Shown here: piece after piece, positions 36,398-49,105 of the stretch
Numbering within the stretch: position 1 is the first letter of the stretch
Layout of the letters: each line of letters starts with the position of its first letter
Assembly: GCF_003265705.1 (NCBI RefSeq)
Contig: NW_020312904.1
Location: forward strand, 4,662,095-4,726,094
DNA from: Callorhinus ursinus
Taxonomy: Eukaryota; Chordata; Mammalia; Carnivora; Otariidae
Direction: 5' to 3'
DNA: 64,000 bases
Made by a program: the position numbers and the translations under genes
Notes under the pieces: generated by a model
The model's input: the letters and a program-made list of their open reading frames with translations, nothing else
Database searches by the model: none
What the model was told of the DNA's origin: nothing

Positions 36398-36886
36398 ACA
36401 TATATATACCACCTGCACACCACACATCCACACCACACACACACACAACACACCACACCACACACATACCACATATCACACCCACACCGCCCATACCACA
36501 CACCATACATCACACACACACACCGCACATCACACACACACACCACATATACACACCACCTGCACACCACACACACACACCCCAAACACCATCCATAAAC
36601 CATACATACACACACACACATACATGACACACATACCACACACCTACACTACATACACCCACACCACACACATAGATACACACCACCTGCACACCACACA
36701 CACATACTACATACACCACAAACATACCCACACCACTCACACACCACACATGCACCTACACTACACACACCACATACACACATACCACAGCACACATACA
36801 CCCACACCACACACCACACATCACCCACACACCACACACCACACATACCACACACCACACACACCACACACCTACCCACACACCAC
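36290..36886. repeat. Long CA-rich tandem tract (597 bp)
   Basis: Almost only C and A on the + strand. Pure (CA)n blocks such as 36365-36393 alternate with ACCACACA, CACATACCA and CACCTGCACACCACA variants. The CACCTGCACACCACA motif recurs (near 36411, 36558 and 36687), suggesting a longer period of roughly 130-150 bases on top of the dinucleotide. Open frames here (His-Thr or Val-Cys repeats) are artefacts. Confidence 0.95.
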
Positions 36887-39812
36887 TGGATGTGTGTATA
36901 GAAACATTTGAAAATAATGAAAGGACATTTCTTTGGACCAGAAATGAAGATACCTCACAACTGCGAAAGGCAGTGAGAACTGGGAACCGTGTGCGCCTGC
37001 CGGTGAGCAGGGCATGGAAAACCTCCAGCCTCGTGTCTGCGCGTGTGGCTGGGGGCGCGCGGCCCACTGTGGCCGGGGCGGAGGCGCGACGCCCGCGGTC
37101 CAGGAGGTGCCTCACCCGGGCCACAGCGGCCCAGAGCCCCAGAGGGCTGGGCGCCCCCGGCTTGTGGGCTCAGGGGCCCGCCCCGTCTGCTCGCCGGCCT
37201 CCACCTCCGCCATAGCTACAGCCGGAAGACTTTTTTTTTTTTTTTTCAAATGGGTTATGTGTGGTATATATTAGAGATACTGATACTGTACTATTCTTTA
37301 TGCTGTCATCTTAGTGAAATCTTCATGTTTTTATAAGTTTTAAAGTTGATCTTCTTGGGTTTTCATATAATCTCATCTCTTCCAAATGAGAGCATTATCC
37401 ATGACTTTCTAACATTTTGTAACTTTATCTTCTTAGCCCATGAGCAGAGGCCGGGAGGAGCCCCTTTGCATGCTTGACTTCACACTGCTCTGGGAGGGCA
37501 GAGCCTGGAACCGAGATTAAACTCTGGTCCCTGTGCTGCTTCTCCAGCTGGCGAACCACAGGGTGTGGCTTGCTGGGGCCCCCCCGGGGCAGTCGGACCC
37601 TGCAGCTCAGCATCCAACGCTCCTCTGTCTGGTTGCTGGTCTGCATCAGACGCCGTTGGAAACCCATCACTGTCTCCTGTGGCTGGCTCCAGGGCAGTGT
37701 GGCTCTCTCCCCGTTCCCCAGTCATTCGTCTACCCCAGCCTCCGCTCCTGAGACCTCCCCCCACCCCACTGGGGGACCTCCTGGGATTAGGAAGCAGCCT
37801 GTGAGCCTGGCTATCTTCCACAGCCTCCCTGGACCCCGGGGCCACTGACTAACGTCCTCATCACAAACGGCTCCGTGGACTTGGCCAACTCTTGCCCCTC
37901 TTTCAGTGGTCCTTCCCTAAGTTCCATGGCTTCTGGATTTAGCTGTGGAGTCTTCTGGATTCCAAGTAGTAACGTGTCCCCAGAAACCTGATCGTCACAC
38001 ACCAGGCACCACAGTTAAAACTGATAGAAACTGCCCACTCTCTCACGTCATATCTCAGCGTTTTCAATGATAGGAAAGATTCGAGCGATTTGACCATGAG
38101 TCTCCAATGGCCATCTCAGGTTCAGGACACCTGCTAAAGCCTCCACCTGTCAAGGAAAGCCATTTAATTTCTAGGTATACACTGTAGCAGGATATTGAGC
38201 TGGGCTTTTCCTGTTGTAGCCAAGACCCAAATATGAGAATAAAAGGCAATGAATAAACTATATGTTCTGAACTCAGACAGCAGCGGACAAGCCATCAGCA
38301 CCCCCACACCTGAAGGGATTTCTTAGATAAGCCATTCTACCACGACCAACAGGTTGTGTAGACTGGCTGGGTATTTATCAAACCTGTTTTCTCTTCTTTC
38401 TGGACAAAAAAGCTTCCTTTCCCGCTGGGTGAGAGGGGTCCTCCATGCTCTTTCCCCTTCTGCCAGTTTGATCAGTGGTCATAGTCAAGGTGACCTTGAA
38501 AATCCCATAGTGCAGATGGCAGATGCACACAATGGAGGGGACCTGGGCCCTGAGTCACTATTTTGGGGGCGAGCCACCTGGTGTTCTCAGGCATAGAAGA
38601 AAGCATGCATCGGAGCAGTGAGTGTGACTGATGCCCCTGTGGGCATCAGCCAGCAGAGGTGGGTAGGTGGGGGCAGGGAGGGGGTGGCCAGCCCAGGTGG
38701 AGGGAGCTGTCACTCCCCTGTGCCCTCTTCCCCTGAGCTGCCCTGACACTTGGGTGAACGTGGCCTGGCGAGGCTGAGTGAGGTCCAGTCGAGAGAAGGT
38801 CTCGACAGCTCCTCCCAAGTCACCAGGCCCCCCAGAAAGCTCTAACCAGCCCTGGGGAGAAGGAAGGGGACAAGCCCCATTGTGTTTGAGCTGAACATTC
38901 TTTAGAAATAAACAGAACTTAGTCTTAAACACCAAGAGACTGTTCTACAGACAAAAATGACAAGAAAACCTTGGAGTCTGGCCAAGATGTCATTAAGGGA
39001 CCTCCTACCTAGCGGGGAAGGGGTTCAGCAAATCCCACTTGGATTGGGGTTTGGAAGAAATAAAATTGTTTCTATTTACATTCCTGACAAGATGAGACTC
39101 CTCAATAAACCCGTTACACATAATCTACTTAAATCATGAAAAAACCTCACAAAGCTATAAAATAACAAAGTAGGGAAAGCAGAGAAAACACTGGTGTTCT
39201 CAATCCTACAGGAGCTTTGAGGGCATGAAAAACAGCATGTCAAAGGGATGCTACCCTGAGCATGCCAACTCCCTGGAGTGGTTCCGAAGAAACTTCAGAA
39301 TCTGAATGAGAAAAACAACCAGGATAACACACATTGACTGGGCACCTGCTATATGCCAAACACTGTTCTAGAACTGAAGAGATAGTGGTAAGCCAGAGAC
39401 GTTGTCCTCATGGAATACTCATTCTCGTTAGGGAAGAACAATAAAGCCACCTGCATGTCATATTAGGGAAGGAGGGTAGATGTGGCCTCCAAGGGCTTGA
39501 TACCCGAGCAAAGGCCCAAGGAGGTGAAAGGGGGTTTGGACTCAAACTTGGTTGAGGCTCTAAAGAGGAAAAGTTATTAAAATCTGTGTTTAGTCTTAAA
39601 ATCAATAGCATCTTAGACTCAAGGAAATAGCTATTTTTTTCCAGTTTGGGATTATACTGAATATACGATTTTATGTCCTTCATAAGACTGACCTACTATC
39701 ATGCACGTTTTACCATGCTGTTAAAAATGTTATTGGAAAATAAGCTAATGATTTCATAATATATCATAATATGGAAGTATGTAACTTTCATAGCTATTCT
39801 TCCCTGGCTTGT

Positions 39813-39815
<3 letters not shown>
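36887..39815. other. Intergenic, no gene recognised
   Basis: 36960-37215 is GC-rich but much weaker than the RTL6 island. A T16 run lies at 37231-37246 and is followed by about 190 bases that may be antisense LINE-derived. 37440-38950 is GC-moderate with no recognised coding. Near 39340-39430 is an ancient-repeat passage (GGGCACCTGCTATATGCC, CACTGTTCTAGAACTG). Confidence 0.45.

Positions 39816-39843
<28 letters not shown>
39816..39843. repeat. (TA)n microsatellite
   Basis: A 28-base AT alternation, directly followed by a 24-base perfect palindrome at 39845-39868. Confidence 0.9.
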
Positions 39844-39844
<1 letters not shown>

Positions 39845-39846
<2 letters not shown>

Positions 39847-39868
39847 TTCCATATATATATATGGAATG
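39845..39868. repeat. 24-bp perfect palindrome
   Basis: The arms are CATTCC and GGAATG around a (AT)6 centre. The sequence is identical to its reverse complement over all 24 bases. Confidence 0.97.
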
Positions 39869-39959
39869 GAATAAATTATTATTGAAAAAATGAAAAATAA
39901 ATTATTGATGAAAGATTTAGTTCCTCAGATACAATAATCACATATGTATATAAATAGAG

Positions 39960-42900
39960 ATATATAGTGTTCATTTTTTTTAAATCAAGATATAATTTAC
40001 CTACAGTGAAGCAAACAGAACCCAAATTCATTCTTTGATGTGTTTTGACAAATATATCACCCATGTAACCGCCACCAGAATCAAGAAATAGAACATTTCC
40101 TTGACTCCAGAGAGTTCCCTGTGTCTCCTGCCAGGCAGCCTCTCCTCGTCCCTACAACCGCTGTTTCAATTCCTAGACCCATAGATTAGCTTTGGCTGTT
40201 CTGCCACTTAATATACATGGAATCCTAGAGCCTGCACTCTTGTACTCAGGTGTCTTCTGCTCATTATGATGTATTTGAGATTCTTCCACATTGGCACATG
40301 CCTTAGTCATTCATTCTCGCTTTATTGCTGCTGATCAGTGTTTCTACGGGTAGACCATGATGATGGATATCTAGGTCATTTCCAGGTTGAGCAAACATGA
40401 ATCAAGTTGCTATGAGCAGTTCCACAGAAGTCTTTTTGTGCACCTATGCTTGCATTTCTTTTGGGTAAATACCTAGGAGCCAAATTGCTGGGTCATAGGT
40501 GAGGTGTACCACTTATAAGAAACTGCCAACCTGTTTTCCAGTGTGGCTGCACCATTTAATGCTGGTGTTAACTGTGTGTGAGAGTTCATGTTGATGTACT
40601 TTCGTTCTTCGTTTGGTACTGCCAGTCATTCTAATTTCTAATTCTGGTGGACTTGTAATAGCATCTCATAGTGGCTTTAGTTTACATTTCCTTGATTTCT
40701 AATGATGCTGAGCTTTTTTTCCCCCAACCATCAGTATACCTTCTTTTTTCCCCCATATTTTCTCAGTATTTAAAAATTTCTGACATACATAAAGTTGGAA
40801 AGAAAACTGGAGAGTAAACACCCATGTATCCACCAACTAAATTCTATAATTAACACTTTGCTACATTTCCTTTATCACATATATCCATCCATCCTTCTAC
40901 CCATCCTTAACATATCTCACTTTTTATGTGTAGTAATGTAGATTCAAGATACGAGGACACTTCACTTGGAAGGACTTCAGCAGACCCATCACCGACTAGC
41001 TATTGATGTTTGTTTACAGTTCTTTTTCTTTTTTTTTATTGAGGTAGGGGGATTAATTCGCAATGAAACCATCAGTCTTAAGTACAGTATTTGGTGAGTT
41101 TTGGAAAATGAATAAACAGCTGCCAGTCAAGCCCCTCACAAGATGCAGAACATCACCGTCCAGAAATTTCCCTAGGTCTTCTCCCTCCCCAGTTCTAAAA
41201 ACTTTTGTCAATCCGAGGGCACAAAGATAGTCTGTGATTTCATCTAAAAAAATAGAGTTTTGACTTTTACACATAGATTTCTGATTCATCTCAAGTAAGT
41301 ATTTTGTGGATGATATGAGGGTTGAAATTTGTTTTATTCCATATGGATATCCAGTTGTTTTTAGAACCACTTGTTGGAAAACTTCGTTTCTCCATCGGGT
41401 TGGTTTAGTGACTTTATCTAAATCCAGGGAGCAAATACAGTTGGTCTGCTTCTGGACTCTTTGTTCTGTTCCAAAAATCTATTTGTCTGTTCCATGCTAT
41501 CTCGATTACTGTGACTTTGTAGTAAGCTTTGAAGCAAGGGAGTGTGAATTCTGTTCTCACTTTTCCAGATTGCTTTGGATATTCTAGGTCTGTGCTGTGC
41601 CGTGCGACAGGTCACCAGACATGCGGGGCTATTGAAATTATTGAAATTAGGGGTGCCTGTGTGGCTCAGTGGTTAAGTGTCTGCCTTCGGCTCAGGTCAT
41701 GATCCCGGGGTCCTGGGACTGAGCCCCATGTTGAGCTCCCTGCTCAGCAGGGAGCCTGCTTCTCCCTCTCCCTCTGTCTGCTGCTCCCCCCTGCTGGTGC
41801 TCTCTCTCATTCTCTCTCTCTCTTTCTCTGTCAAATGAATTAAATCTTAAAAAAAATAAATTATTGAAATTAAACAAAATGAAAGATTCGTTCCTCAGAT
41901 ACAATAATCACATTTACAATGCTCAGTAGAACATTTCTATGTCCTTTTCAATTCCATATACATTTTAGAATCATTTCGTCAATTTCTATTAACAAAGCCT
42001 TCTGGGACAATGATTGGCGAGGAATTGAATTGCAGAGGAAAGTGCTCAAGGACTGACATTTTACTAATATTGAGTTTGATACAGGAATGTGGTTTCTCTC
42101 CCACTTAATTCAAGACTTCTTTCTTTTTTCCCAGCAGTTTTGTGGTTTTTAGTCAGTGGCCCTTACACATGTATTCCTAAGGATTTTACGATTCTTGATG
42201 CTCTTGCAAATGGAATCTTTTGAAAAATTTCATTTTGCAATTGTTTGTTGCTAATGCATATGACCAAAACTGAGTTTTGTATTTGCTTTTATTCTGTGAC
42301 TCTGTTAAATTCATTTAGTAGTTCTGGTAGGTATTTCCCCAAACTCCTTAGGATTTTCTACATACATGATCATGTCGTCTGTGAATAAAGAGTTTCAGTC
42401 CATCTTTTCATTCTGTGTGATTTTTATTTCTTTTTCTGTCCATTTTGCACTGTGGGAAATTCTAGTACAGTGTTATACCTGAGTCATGAGAGTGGATAGC
42501 CTTGCCTGATTGCTGATCTTTGGGGGCACGTGGTTGGTATTTTACCACTAGGTGTGATGACGTTAAGTAGAAGGTTTCTCATATGTACTCTTTGTCAGAC
42601 TCATGAAATTTCCATCTCTCCCTTTGTAAGAGAAACTTTTTTAAATTTGCAAGAGTTTTTTTTTTTTTTTAATCAGGAGTGGATCTTGAAGGAATGTTAA
42701 ATGCTTTCTCTGTGATTTAGACAATCATTTTTTTCCCTTTTCTTCTGGTAACATGGTGAATTAAACTGAGTGAATTTCCGGTGATAAACTGACCCCACAT
42801 TTTGGGTTAAATACAACCTGGTAATTGAGAATTATCTTTTTTGTAAAATGTTGCATCTGACTTGCTAATATTTTTTTTAAGTATCTTTTGTGTTTTTTAT

Positions 42901-43500
42901 CAGCAAAGACATTGGTCTGTGATTGTCTTCTCTGCAATGTCTCTAAATGGGGTTATGCTCACCTCATCAAACAGGCTGGGGGCTGTTTCCCTCTCTGTTT
43001 TCTGAAGGCATTTGTGTAAGATTGGATTCCTTCCTCCTTAACAGTTTGATAGAAAGTTGAAGTGAAACCATCTGGGCTTGAAGTTGTCTTCATAGTCAAA
43101 AGGTGTTTGATAGGTTCCGTTGCTTTAGCGGGTCGATTGGACTACTTGGTCATCAATTTCTTCTTTAATGAGCTTTGGTCATGCGCGTCTTTCAAGGAAT
43201 TTATCTACTTTATGGAAATTAGCAAATTTGTTTGCACGGAGTTCTTCCTAATATCCCTTTATTATCTTTTTGAGGTCTGTATACTATTGGTGCACCCTAT
43301 TCCTGGTTTGTGTCTTCTTTTTTTGGTCATCCTAATTAGAGGTTTGTCAATTGTATTATCTTTGCAAAGTCCCATTTTTTTTTTTAATTTCATTGATTCA
43401 GTCCGTGCTTCTGTTCCCCACGTCATTGATTTCTGCTCTTGCCTTGATTCTTTCCTTCCTTCTGCTTACTTTGGGTTAAATTTGATCTTCTTCCAGTGTC
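39960..43500 (-). mobile_element. LINE-1 block, 3'UTR to ORF2, antisense and inactive
   Basis: Reversed 3'UTR landmarks (CAAGATATAATTTACCTACA, CCGCCACCAGAATCAAGAAA, AGGAGCCAAATTGCTGGGTC) lead, after a second overlapping 3'-end fragment at about 40730-41100, into antisense ORF2 (GCTATCTCGATTACTGTGAC, ATTCTGTGACTCTGTTAAAT, CATGATCATGTCGTCTGTGA, ACATTGGTCTGTGATTGTC). It is split by the SINE at 41650-41857. No frame is intact. Confidence 0.8.
41650..41857 (+). mobile_element. CAN-SINE with perfect target duplication
   Basis: The head GGGGTGCCTGTGTGGCTCAG is followed by TTCGGCTCAGGTCATGATCC (B-box region), the CTCCCTGCTCAGCAGGGAGC core, a CT-rich zone and the tail TCAAATGAATTAAATC. The 15-base duplication AAATTATTGAAATTA is at 41635-41649 and 41858-41872. 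It lies within an antisense LINE-1. Confidence 0.95.
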
Positions 43501-44060
43501 ATCGGATGGAAGAGATCTTTTGTTCTCTTCCCTGGAACCAGTGGGTCTTCTGTGGCTGGGTCTGGGGAAGGGAGCTGCTCCGCATGGTCGAGTAGGAGAG
43601 AAAGGGTCGCTGTCCCCCGTGTCCTGTCACTGCCCCACTGTCGCTCGTGAGCACTGTGGGGGCGGGGGGCTTCTTTGAGTCTGGGGCTCCCGGTTATGCT
43701 AAACCGTCATGCTACCCCATGGGTGGCCTTTAAGAATTTATTAAAACGTTAGCTGTTTCCTCCTTACCTGTCTGTATGGCTCTCTTCTCTGTGCTCTGCG
43801 AAAGGGTCAGTAGTGTCCGAATCCCGTCTCTCTGTGGAAGGGCTGGCTTCAATTCAAATTCGCTTCCCTTCATTTCCTTCTGGCCTTAGCTCTCTCACGG
43901 GCTCAAGAAAAACTGGTTTGCAGATTATGCTGCTTTTTCTCTTCGCTAGATTTGGAGTGGTGTTCTCTTGCAGCTTTCTACAACCTAAAACATGAATTGA
44001 CTTTTTAAAGACAACAAAGAAGAGAAAGAAAAATACCTTTTTATGTTCATGATTCACATG
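43501..44060. other. Intergenic, probably LINE-flanking; no gene recognised
   Basis: A GC-richer segment (43500-43720) interrupts the LINE-1 block and contains TGTGGGGGCGGGGGGCTTC. No coding or repeat family is assigned. Confidence 0.35.
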
Positions 44061-44071
44061 GCTTTTGATTT

Positions 44072-44208
44072 GATTTTAATTTTTTTAAGTAGGCTCCAAG
44101 CCCAACCTGGAGCCCAATGTGGGACTTGAACTCATGGCCCCAAGATCATGAACTGAGCCGAGATCAAGAGTCAGATGCTTAATCAACTGAGCCACCCAGG
44201 CGCCCCCA
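44072..44208 (-). mobile_element. Short CAN-SINE lacking the CT-rich region
   Basis: About 137 bases: the reverse strand begins GGGGGCGCCTGGGTGGCTC and runs into an A-rich tail right after the TGGAGCC..GGGCTTGGAGCC core. The CT-rich section of full-length copies is absent. Target duplication GCTTTTGATTT is at 44061-44071 and 44209-44219. Confidence 0.92.
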
Positions 44209-44219
44209 GCTTTTGATTT

Positions 44220-45290
44220 TAAATAGTTGACAGAGCGAGATACTCCTCATCACTGTCCCCCTTCAAAAGATGGCGGGCTACTTATACCCACTTATTATTT
44301 CTCACGAATTTCACTTTTCATAAATCGTTTATTGATTTGTTCTATTTTCTAACAGTAAAATGGAGCATAAAGGAAACAATAAAAGAACCTGGCATTTTCC
44401 ACCTACTTAAAGAAAGAGCTCTAACATTTTATATATGTTCCTCTCATTTTTGTTTTACACATAATTGCTTAAGCAGAAAGTAATGTACACTTACAGGAAT
44501 GTAAGCAAGGCAGAAAAATACAAGGTAAGTGCGTCACTGCTGGAATTTCGTGCCCAGCTTTCAGAGCTTCTGTTGTGTGGACACTTCCGTGATGCCACGG
44601 CTCCCGCGTACCCCACGTGCAAATCCCAGCCCTGCTCCTCAGTCAGGTTCTGGATTTTCCTTCACTCGGGACCTGTGCCTTTCTTATGTTTCCTTGGTTT
44701 AACTGCGTCCCATTTACCTCCTATTCTCTGATGATTGCAAGGTGCTTCTCTCTTTCTACTGGCCACAACTCCCAATTAGCCATGGTTTCAAGTAGCTTCC
44801 TGTTGGGTTTCCAGTTAGAGCAACATTTCCTGGGCGGATGAGAACCAACGTCTGTCTCCTTGCTGAGAATATCCATCTACTGATTATTTTCTCGTTAAAT
44901 TTAATTGGCTATGATTTCTGGTAAGAGGTAACAGGGACGATAAATGGCATTTTGATCCCAGATCAGCTACTTCTACTTTCATCATTTTGGAGACTTTGAT
45001 AGAAAATTGTCCATTTCAGAGACATATTCAAATCTACCAGCATAAAATTGTGCATTGTGTTCTCTTAGGCTTTAAGAACCTCTCTCCGTATGTTATGTCC
45101 CTTTCCTTCTTCTTAAATTAATCTTTTTTCCTTTTTTTTTTTAAACTGATAGCTTGGAGGTTGACTATCCTACTCACTTATCTTTAAAGAATCAGCTACT
45201 GATTTAACACATCCTGTTGTTTTTCTGCTTCTCAGTCATTGATTTCTGCTTATATTTTTCTCATTTCCTTCCTCCAACACCAGCACTTCC
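44220..45290 (-). mobile_element. Old LINE-1-like antisense sequence
   Basis: From about 44880 the text fits antisense ORF2 (AAGAATCAGCTACTGATTTA, CTTCTCAGTCATTGATTTCT). 44220-44880 is AT-rich and likely the same or a related relic, but with few clear landmarks. Confidence 0.4.
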
Positions 45291-46949
45291 TAATAGGTGA
45301 GAAAGAACCCACTGTCCGGCCTGCACATTAAGAATAGTGCAGGCTGTAGAGACATCGGGAAGATACAGGGTTCCCATGCACGTTTATCCAGGAAATTGAA
45401 GATGAAAAAAAAGTTCACTCCTTTCTTCCCCACAATTCTTCTCAGAACCTTAGAAGGGCCAGTACTCATCCGGAATGTCCAAGAACATTTAGTTTAAGCT
45501 CTCCCCCACTGACCTATTAGAATAAAGCATCTTTTCTCTCCCTTCGGTCTTCTGAGGCTTGAGGTGCCCCAGCGTCTGCTCTGGGAGACGCTCCCTCGTG
45601 TCTGTCATGTAAAGTGCCTAGTCTCGCTCTGCTTCCCCCCGCCCCAGATCAGCCGGGGATCCCTATCTGCCATCTGCGCATGCCAGCGGGTGTTTGAGGA
45701 CCACCCCTTCTCCCCGGTAGAGGGATGCTCTTGACGTCACGCCCATACGCCCTGCTGGGTTACAGAGCATCTCACTTTCCACTTCTCTTTTGTTCTCTCT
45801 GCAGCAGGAATGGTGTCCTGAGGGATTGGTAATACCTGGACCCGGCCCTTCACACCTGTAACTTGGGGGATAATCACAGCGCCTAATTCAGACGTTTACC
45901 TGGAGGATTTAGGGGGAGGAGACTCGTAAAGTGGTTCGGGGTCAGATTCCCAGCCCACCACTGGCCATTGGTGGGGCCCAGACTCAAACCCTGGCAAGGC
46001 TGGCTCCAGAATTTTGCCTTCATAATTTTTAAAAGAGTCATAGTATTTTACCTGTTGTCTTTCCTTAAGTGAAATTCCACGCAAGTTGAATACATGTGGC
46101 TGGAGAATACTGAAGACATTCTTTGGTATTTTTTCCCCTGTTCCTCAGGTAAGAACCAAGCAGTCAGGCTTCTGTTCGGGCTGTAGGGTGGAAGAAGCCT
46201 TTATACCTGGCAGGAAGCAGGAATTTGCCAGCAACACTTTCGGGCTTTTGTTCCTCAACCCTAGTCCAGATAAAGAAGAGAGTTCTCCAGGTAATCCCAG
46301 TGTGATTCGTAAGCACAAGAAGGGAGAAGGCAACCCTGTATCCTGAAAAGAGACATCCCCGAGAGCAGAGGGGGGCCTGTGCTTTGTCACCCAGCAGAGC
46401 TACAGCAGATGCTTGCATCTGACAAGATAAGGCTTCCTGGCCCTGCAAATAATAGTGGACAAGGTCATGGAAACCCTCCTTCCCACCAAAGATAGGGAAA
46501 CAGCTGGAGGGAAGGTTTTAAACATCTTCCTAGAAGCACCAAAGAGTAACAAGATGGTGAGGAAAATCTGAGAGAAGAAGGAAATCCAGAAAGCAAAGCC
46601 TGCACTTAGGGCTTCTCTCCCACCAAGAGCATCAGGGGTTTGAAAGAGGACAGCAAGAGACCCAGGTGCACTGTGTAAGCCTCACAGGGCTAGGGGGACA
46701 AGAATCGGGGTCTGTGGCTGGCCAAGGCCGGGAGTCCTGACAAACATCCAAACATCCCTCATCCTGCATTTGGGGTTGGGGTATGTCTTAGTATAAAGAG
46801 TAAATTTACATGCCCTATAGCGTTCTTCAAGTCATCAGTATGGTGTCAAAAATCCCAATCTCTGAATTTGGAGTAAAGTAAATCTAGAACACTGGTGTCC
46901 CCAGGCACCTGCAGAAGTAAGGGAAATTCTCTCTGGAGGAAGATAAAGT
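45291..46949. other. Intergenic, no gene recognised
   Basis: No coding frame is supported. 46350-46760 is purine-rich and could be a LINE-1 5' region in sense, but no landmark is decisive. Confidence 0.4.
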
Positions 46950-47180
46950 TATCTGTGTCTCAAATTATGGTGGGAATAATGGGAAGTCGCTGTTAATGGG
47001 TACCAGGTGTCTTTGGGGGACAATACAAATGTTCTAAAATTGATTATTGTGATGGCTACACAACTCTATAAATAAAAACATTGACTTGTACACTTTAAAT
47101 AGGAGAGCTTTATGGTATGCAAATTATATCTGAATAAATTTGTTTTATGTTTTGTTGTGTCTCAAATAAATTTGTTTAAA
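46950..47180 (+). mobile_element. LINE-1 3' end
   Basis: Sense 3'UTR landmarks: GGGAAGTCGCTGTTAATGGG, ATGTTCTAAAATTGATTATT, GTGATGGCTACACAACTC, GACTTGTACACTTTAAATAG and TATATCTGAATAAATTTG. Confidence 0.88.
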
Positions 47181-47299
47181 AATTGAAATGACTATAGACT
47201 CTATATACATTCTTATAGAACTTAATGTATGTATGGAAATAGCATGCGAACACAGAGCATGTAAATTGGGAAGGTGGTAAAAAAAAGTTAAAAAGACCT

Positions 47300-48550
47300 C
47301 AGGCATCGTCTGAGAAGGTGGAAAAGTAGCAATTAATATTTTGTTCTAATAAGTAAAGGAGAGGTACTGACATTACTACAAAAACCACAAAAGAATATTC
47401 AAACTAACAGAAGGCAAAAATAGACTTTAAAAAACCTCAATCAACTCCAAAAGATAAGCACTGAGAGCAAAAAAAGTGTAGAAGAAGTTAGACAAATAAA
47501 AACACATAGTAAGACAATGATTTAAATCAGACGTATCAGAAATGAAACTAAACTTAAATGGGCCAAATTTTCCAGTTGAAAGGCAAAGATTGTCAGCATG
47601 ATTTTTCAAAACTCTAATAAAAAACAAAAATTACAAGAGATCTATCTAAAATTAAGGATGCAGAAAAGTAGAAAGGAAACAGAAAGAAAAACATTTATCA
47701 GGTGAACATTAACCAAAAGAAAGTGAGTAGAACTTGATTAATAGTAGACAAAATAGCAAGAAAGGAGAAATCATTGGTGGATAGAAATACTTTATAATGA
47801 TAAAGTTTATATTCACCAGGACAATATAACAATTCAAGGTTTGTATGCACCTTGTAACATACCCTCAATATATAAACAGAAGTACATGGAGCAGCAGAAA
47901 AACTCAGTCATGTGTGAGATCTCAGTAACTGATAGAATAAGCAGAAAGGACATCATTATGGATACAGAGGACTTGAAATATGCAATCGACTTGATCTAAT
48001 TGACACCTAAGGAGGACTGTGTCCAATTGCAGAGTACACATTATTTTCAGACACAGATGAGACATTTTTTTAAAGACTTGACCATATTTTGGGCCGTAAA
48101 ACAAATCTTAATAAAATTTCAGAAGATTAAAGTCACGCACGACCTACGGACACAAGGTAATTAAGTTATAAATCAGTAACAAAAAGATAGCTATGAATTA
48201 AGAAATGCTCATCCAAGTAACCCACTGGTCAAGGAAAAAAATCATGCAAATTAGATAATACTTGAGCTGAACAGAAAGAAAAGCAAGTGCATCAAAATAT
48301 GAGTGAAGCAGGTGCACAGGGCTCAGGGAGAGAGTTATAGTTGTCCATATATGATTTAGAAAGTAACCAGGCTGAAAATTGATGAGCTAAGCATTCATCT
48401 CAAGGACCTAAAGGAAAAAAAGCAAGAATAAAACCAAAACAAATAGGAGGGAATAATAAAAACGAGCTCTGACATGAATGAAATAGAAAAGTACAAGAAA
48501 ATTCACAAAAACAGTTATCAATTCTTTGAAAATACTTGATGCAAAAGGGT
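47300..48550 (+). mobile_element. LINE-1, 5' part of ORF2, inactive
   Basis: Sense endonuclease-region landmarks: CCAGTTGAAAGGCAAAGATT, TTAACCAAAAGAAAGTGAG, TTTGTATGCACCTTGTAAC, TCGACTTGATCTAATTGAC, CATATTTTGGGCCGTAAAAC and TTATAAATCAGTAACAAAAA. All frames carry stops. It is probably the left half of the element continuing at 49600. Confidence 0.8.
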
Positions 48551-48559
48551 TAACTTGTC

Positions 48560-49105
48560 TGAGCCTGCTTCACCAGAAACTGGCCTCCAAGGAAAATGTA
48601 GGCCTTTCGACAGCTCCATTACAGCTAGACAGAGCCAGGTGCTTAAGACAGGTGTTCCCGGCGAGGATCCCAATGCCAGCACCCCTGGGAGGGGCTCGGA
48701 CATGAATGCTGAGCGGGCAGAACAGAGCAGGAGCCCAAGGTCTGCCCAGCACACTGCTGTCGATCCTGCCCTGTGACCGGCCCAAGGAAGATGCTTTTCT
48801 AATTCTGTAGTGTCAAAGTTCACAGCCCAGGGGCTGAGGTTCCCTATCCCAGAACCTGACATCCACCCAGGTTAGATGGTTGTGCACATGCGCAGATTGA
48901 GCAGCAGGCGGCCTACCCATTGGTGATGGTTCCTGTCTCTGAATTTCCCTTCGTACAAGCTGCTCCAGCCAGCCTGGTCTGGCCACTCCCCCTTGTTCAC
49001 ATGACAAGACTGTTGGAGAGAACGCTGAAAAGACGGGCCCAGAAAAAGAGAAAGCACAGATACGAAATAGGCAACAGGAAAGCAGACACCGCCGATCTTG
49101 CGAGA
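48560..49105. other. Non-LINE insert, no gene recognised
   Basis: GC-moderate DNA between two LINE-1 parts. Both strands have overlapping frames under 115 codons without recognisable similarity. Confidence 0.4.

Noticed and set aside
36188..36911. Open frames of His-Thr or Val-Cys repeats
   Set aside because: Direct translation of the CA/GT tract, not genes.
36960..37215. Possible second CpG island
   Set aside because: Short, and CpG density is much lower than at 26941-27560; no exon or start signal nearby.
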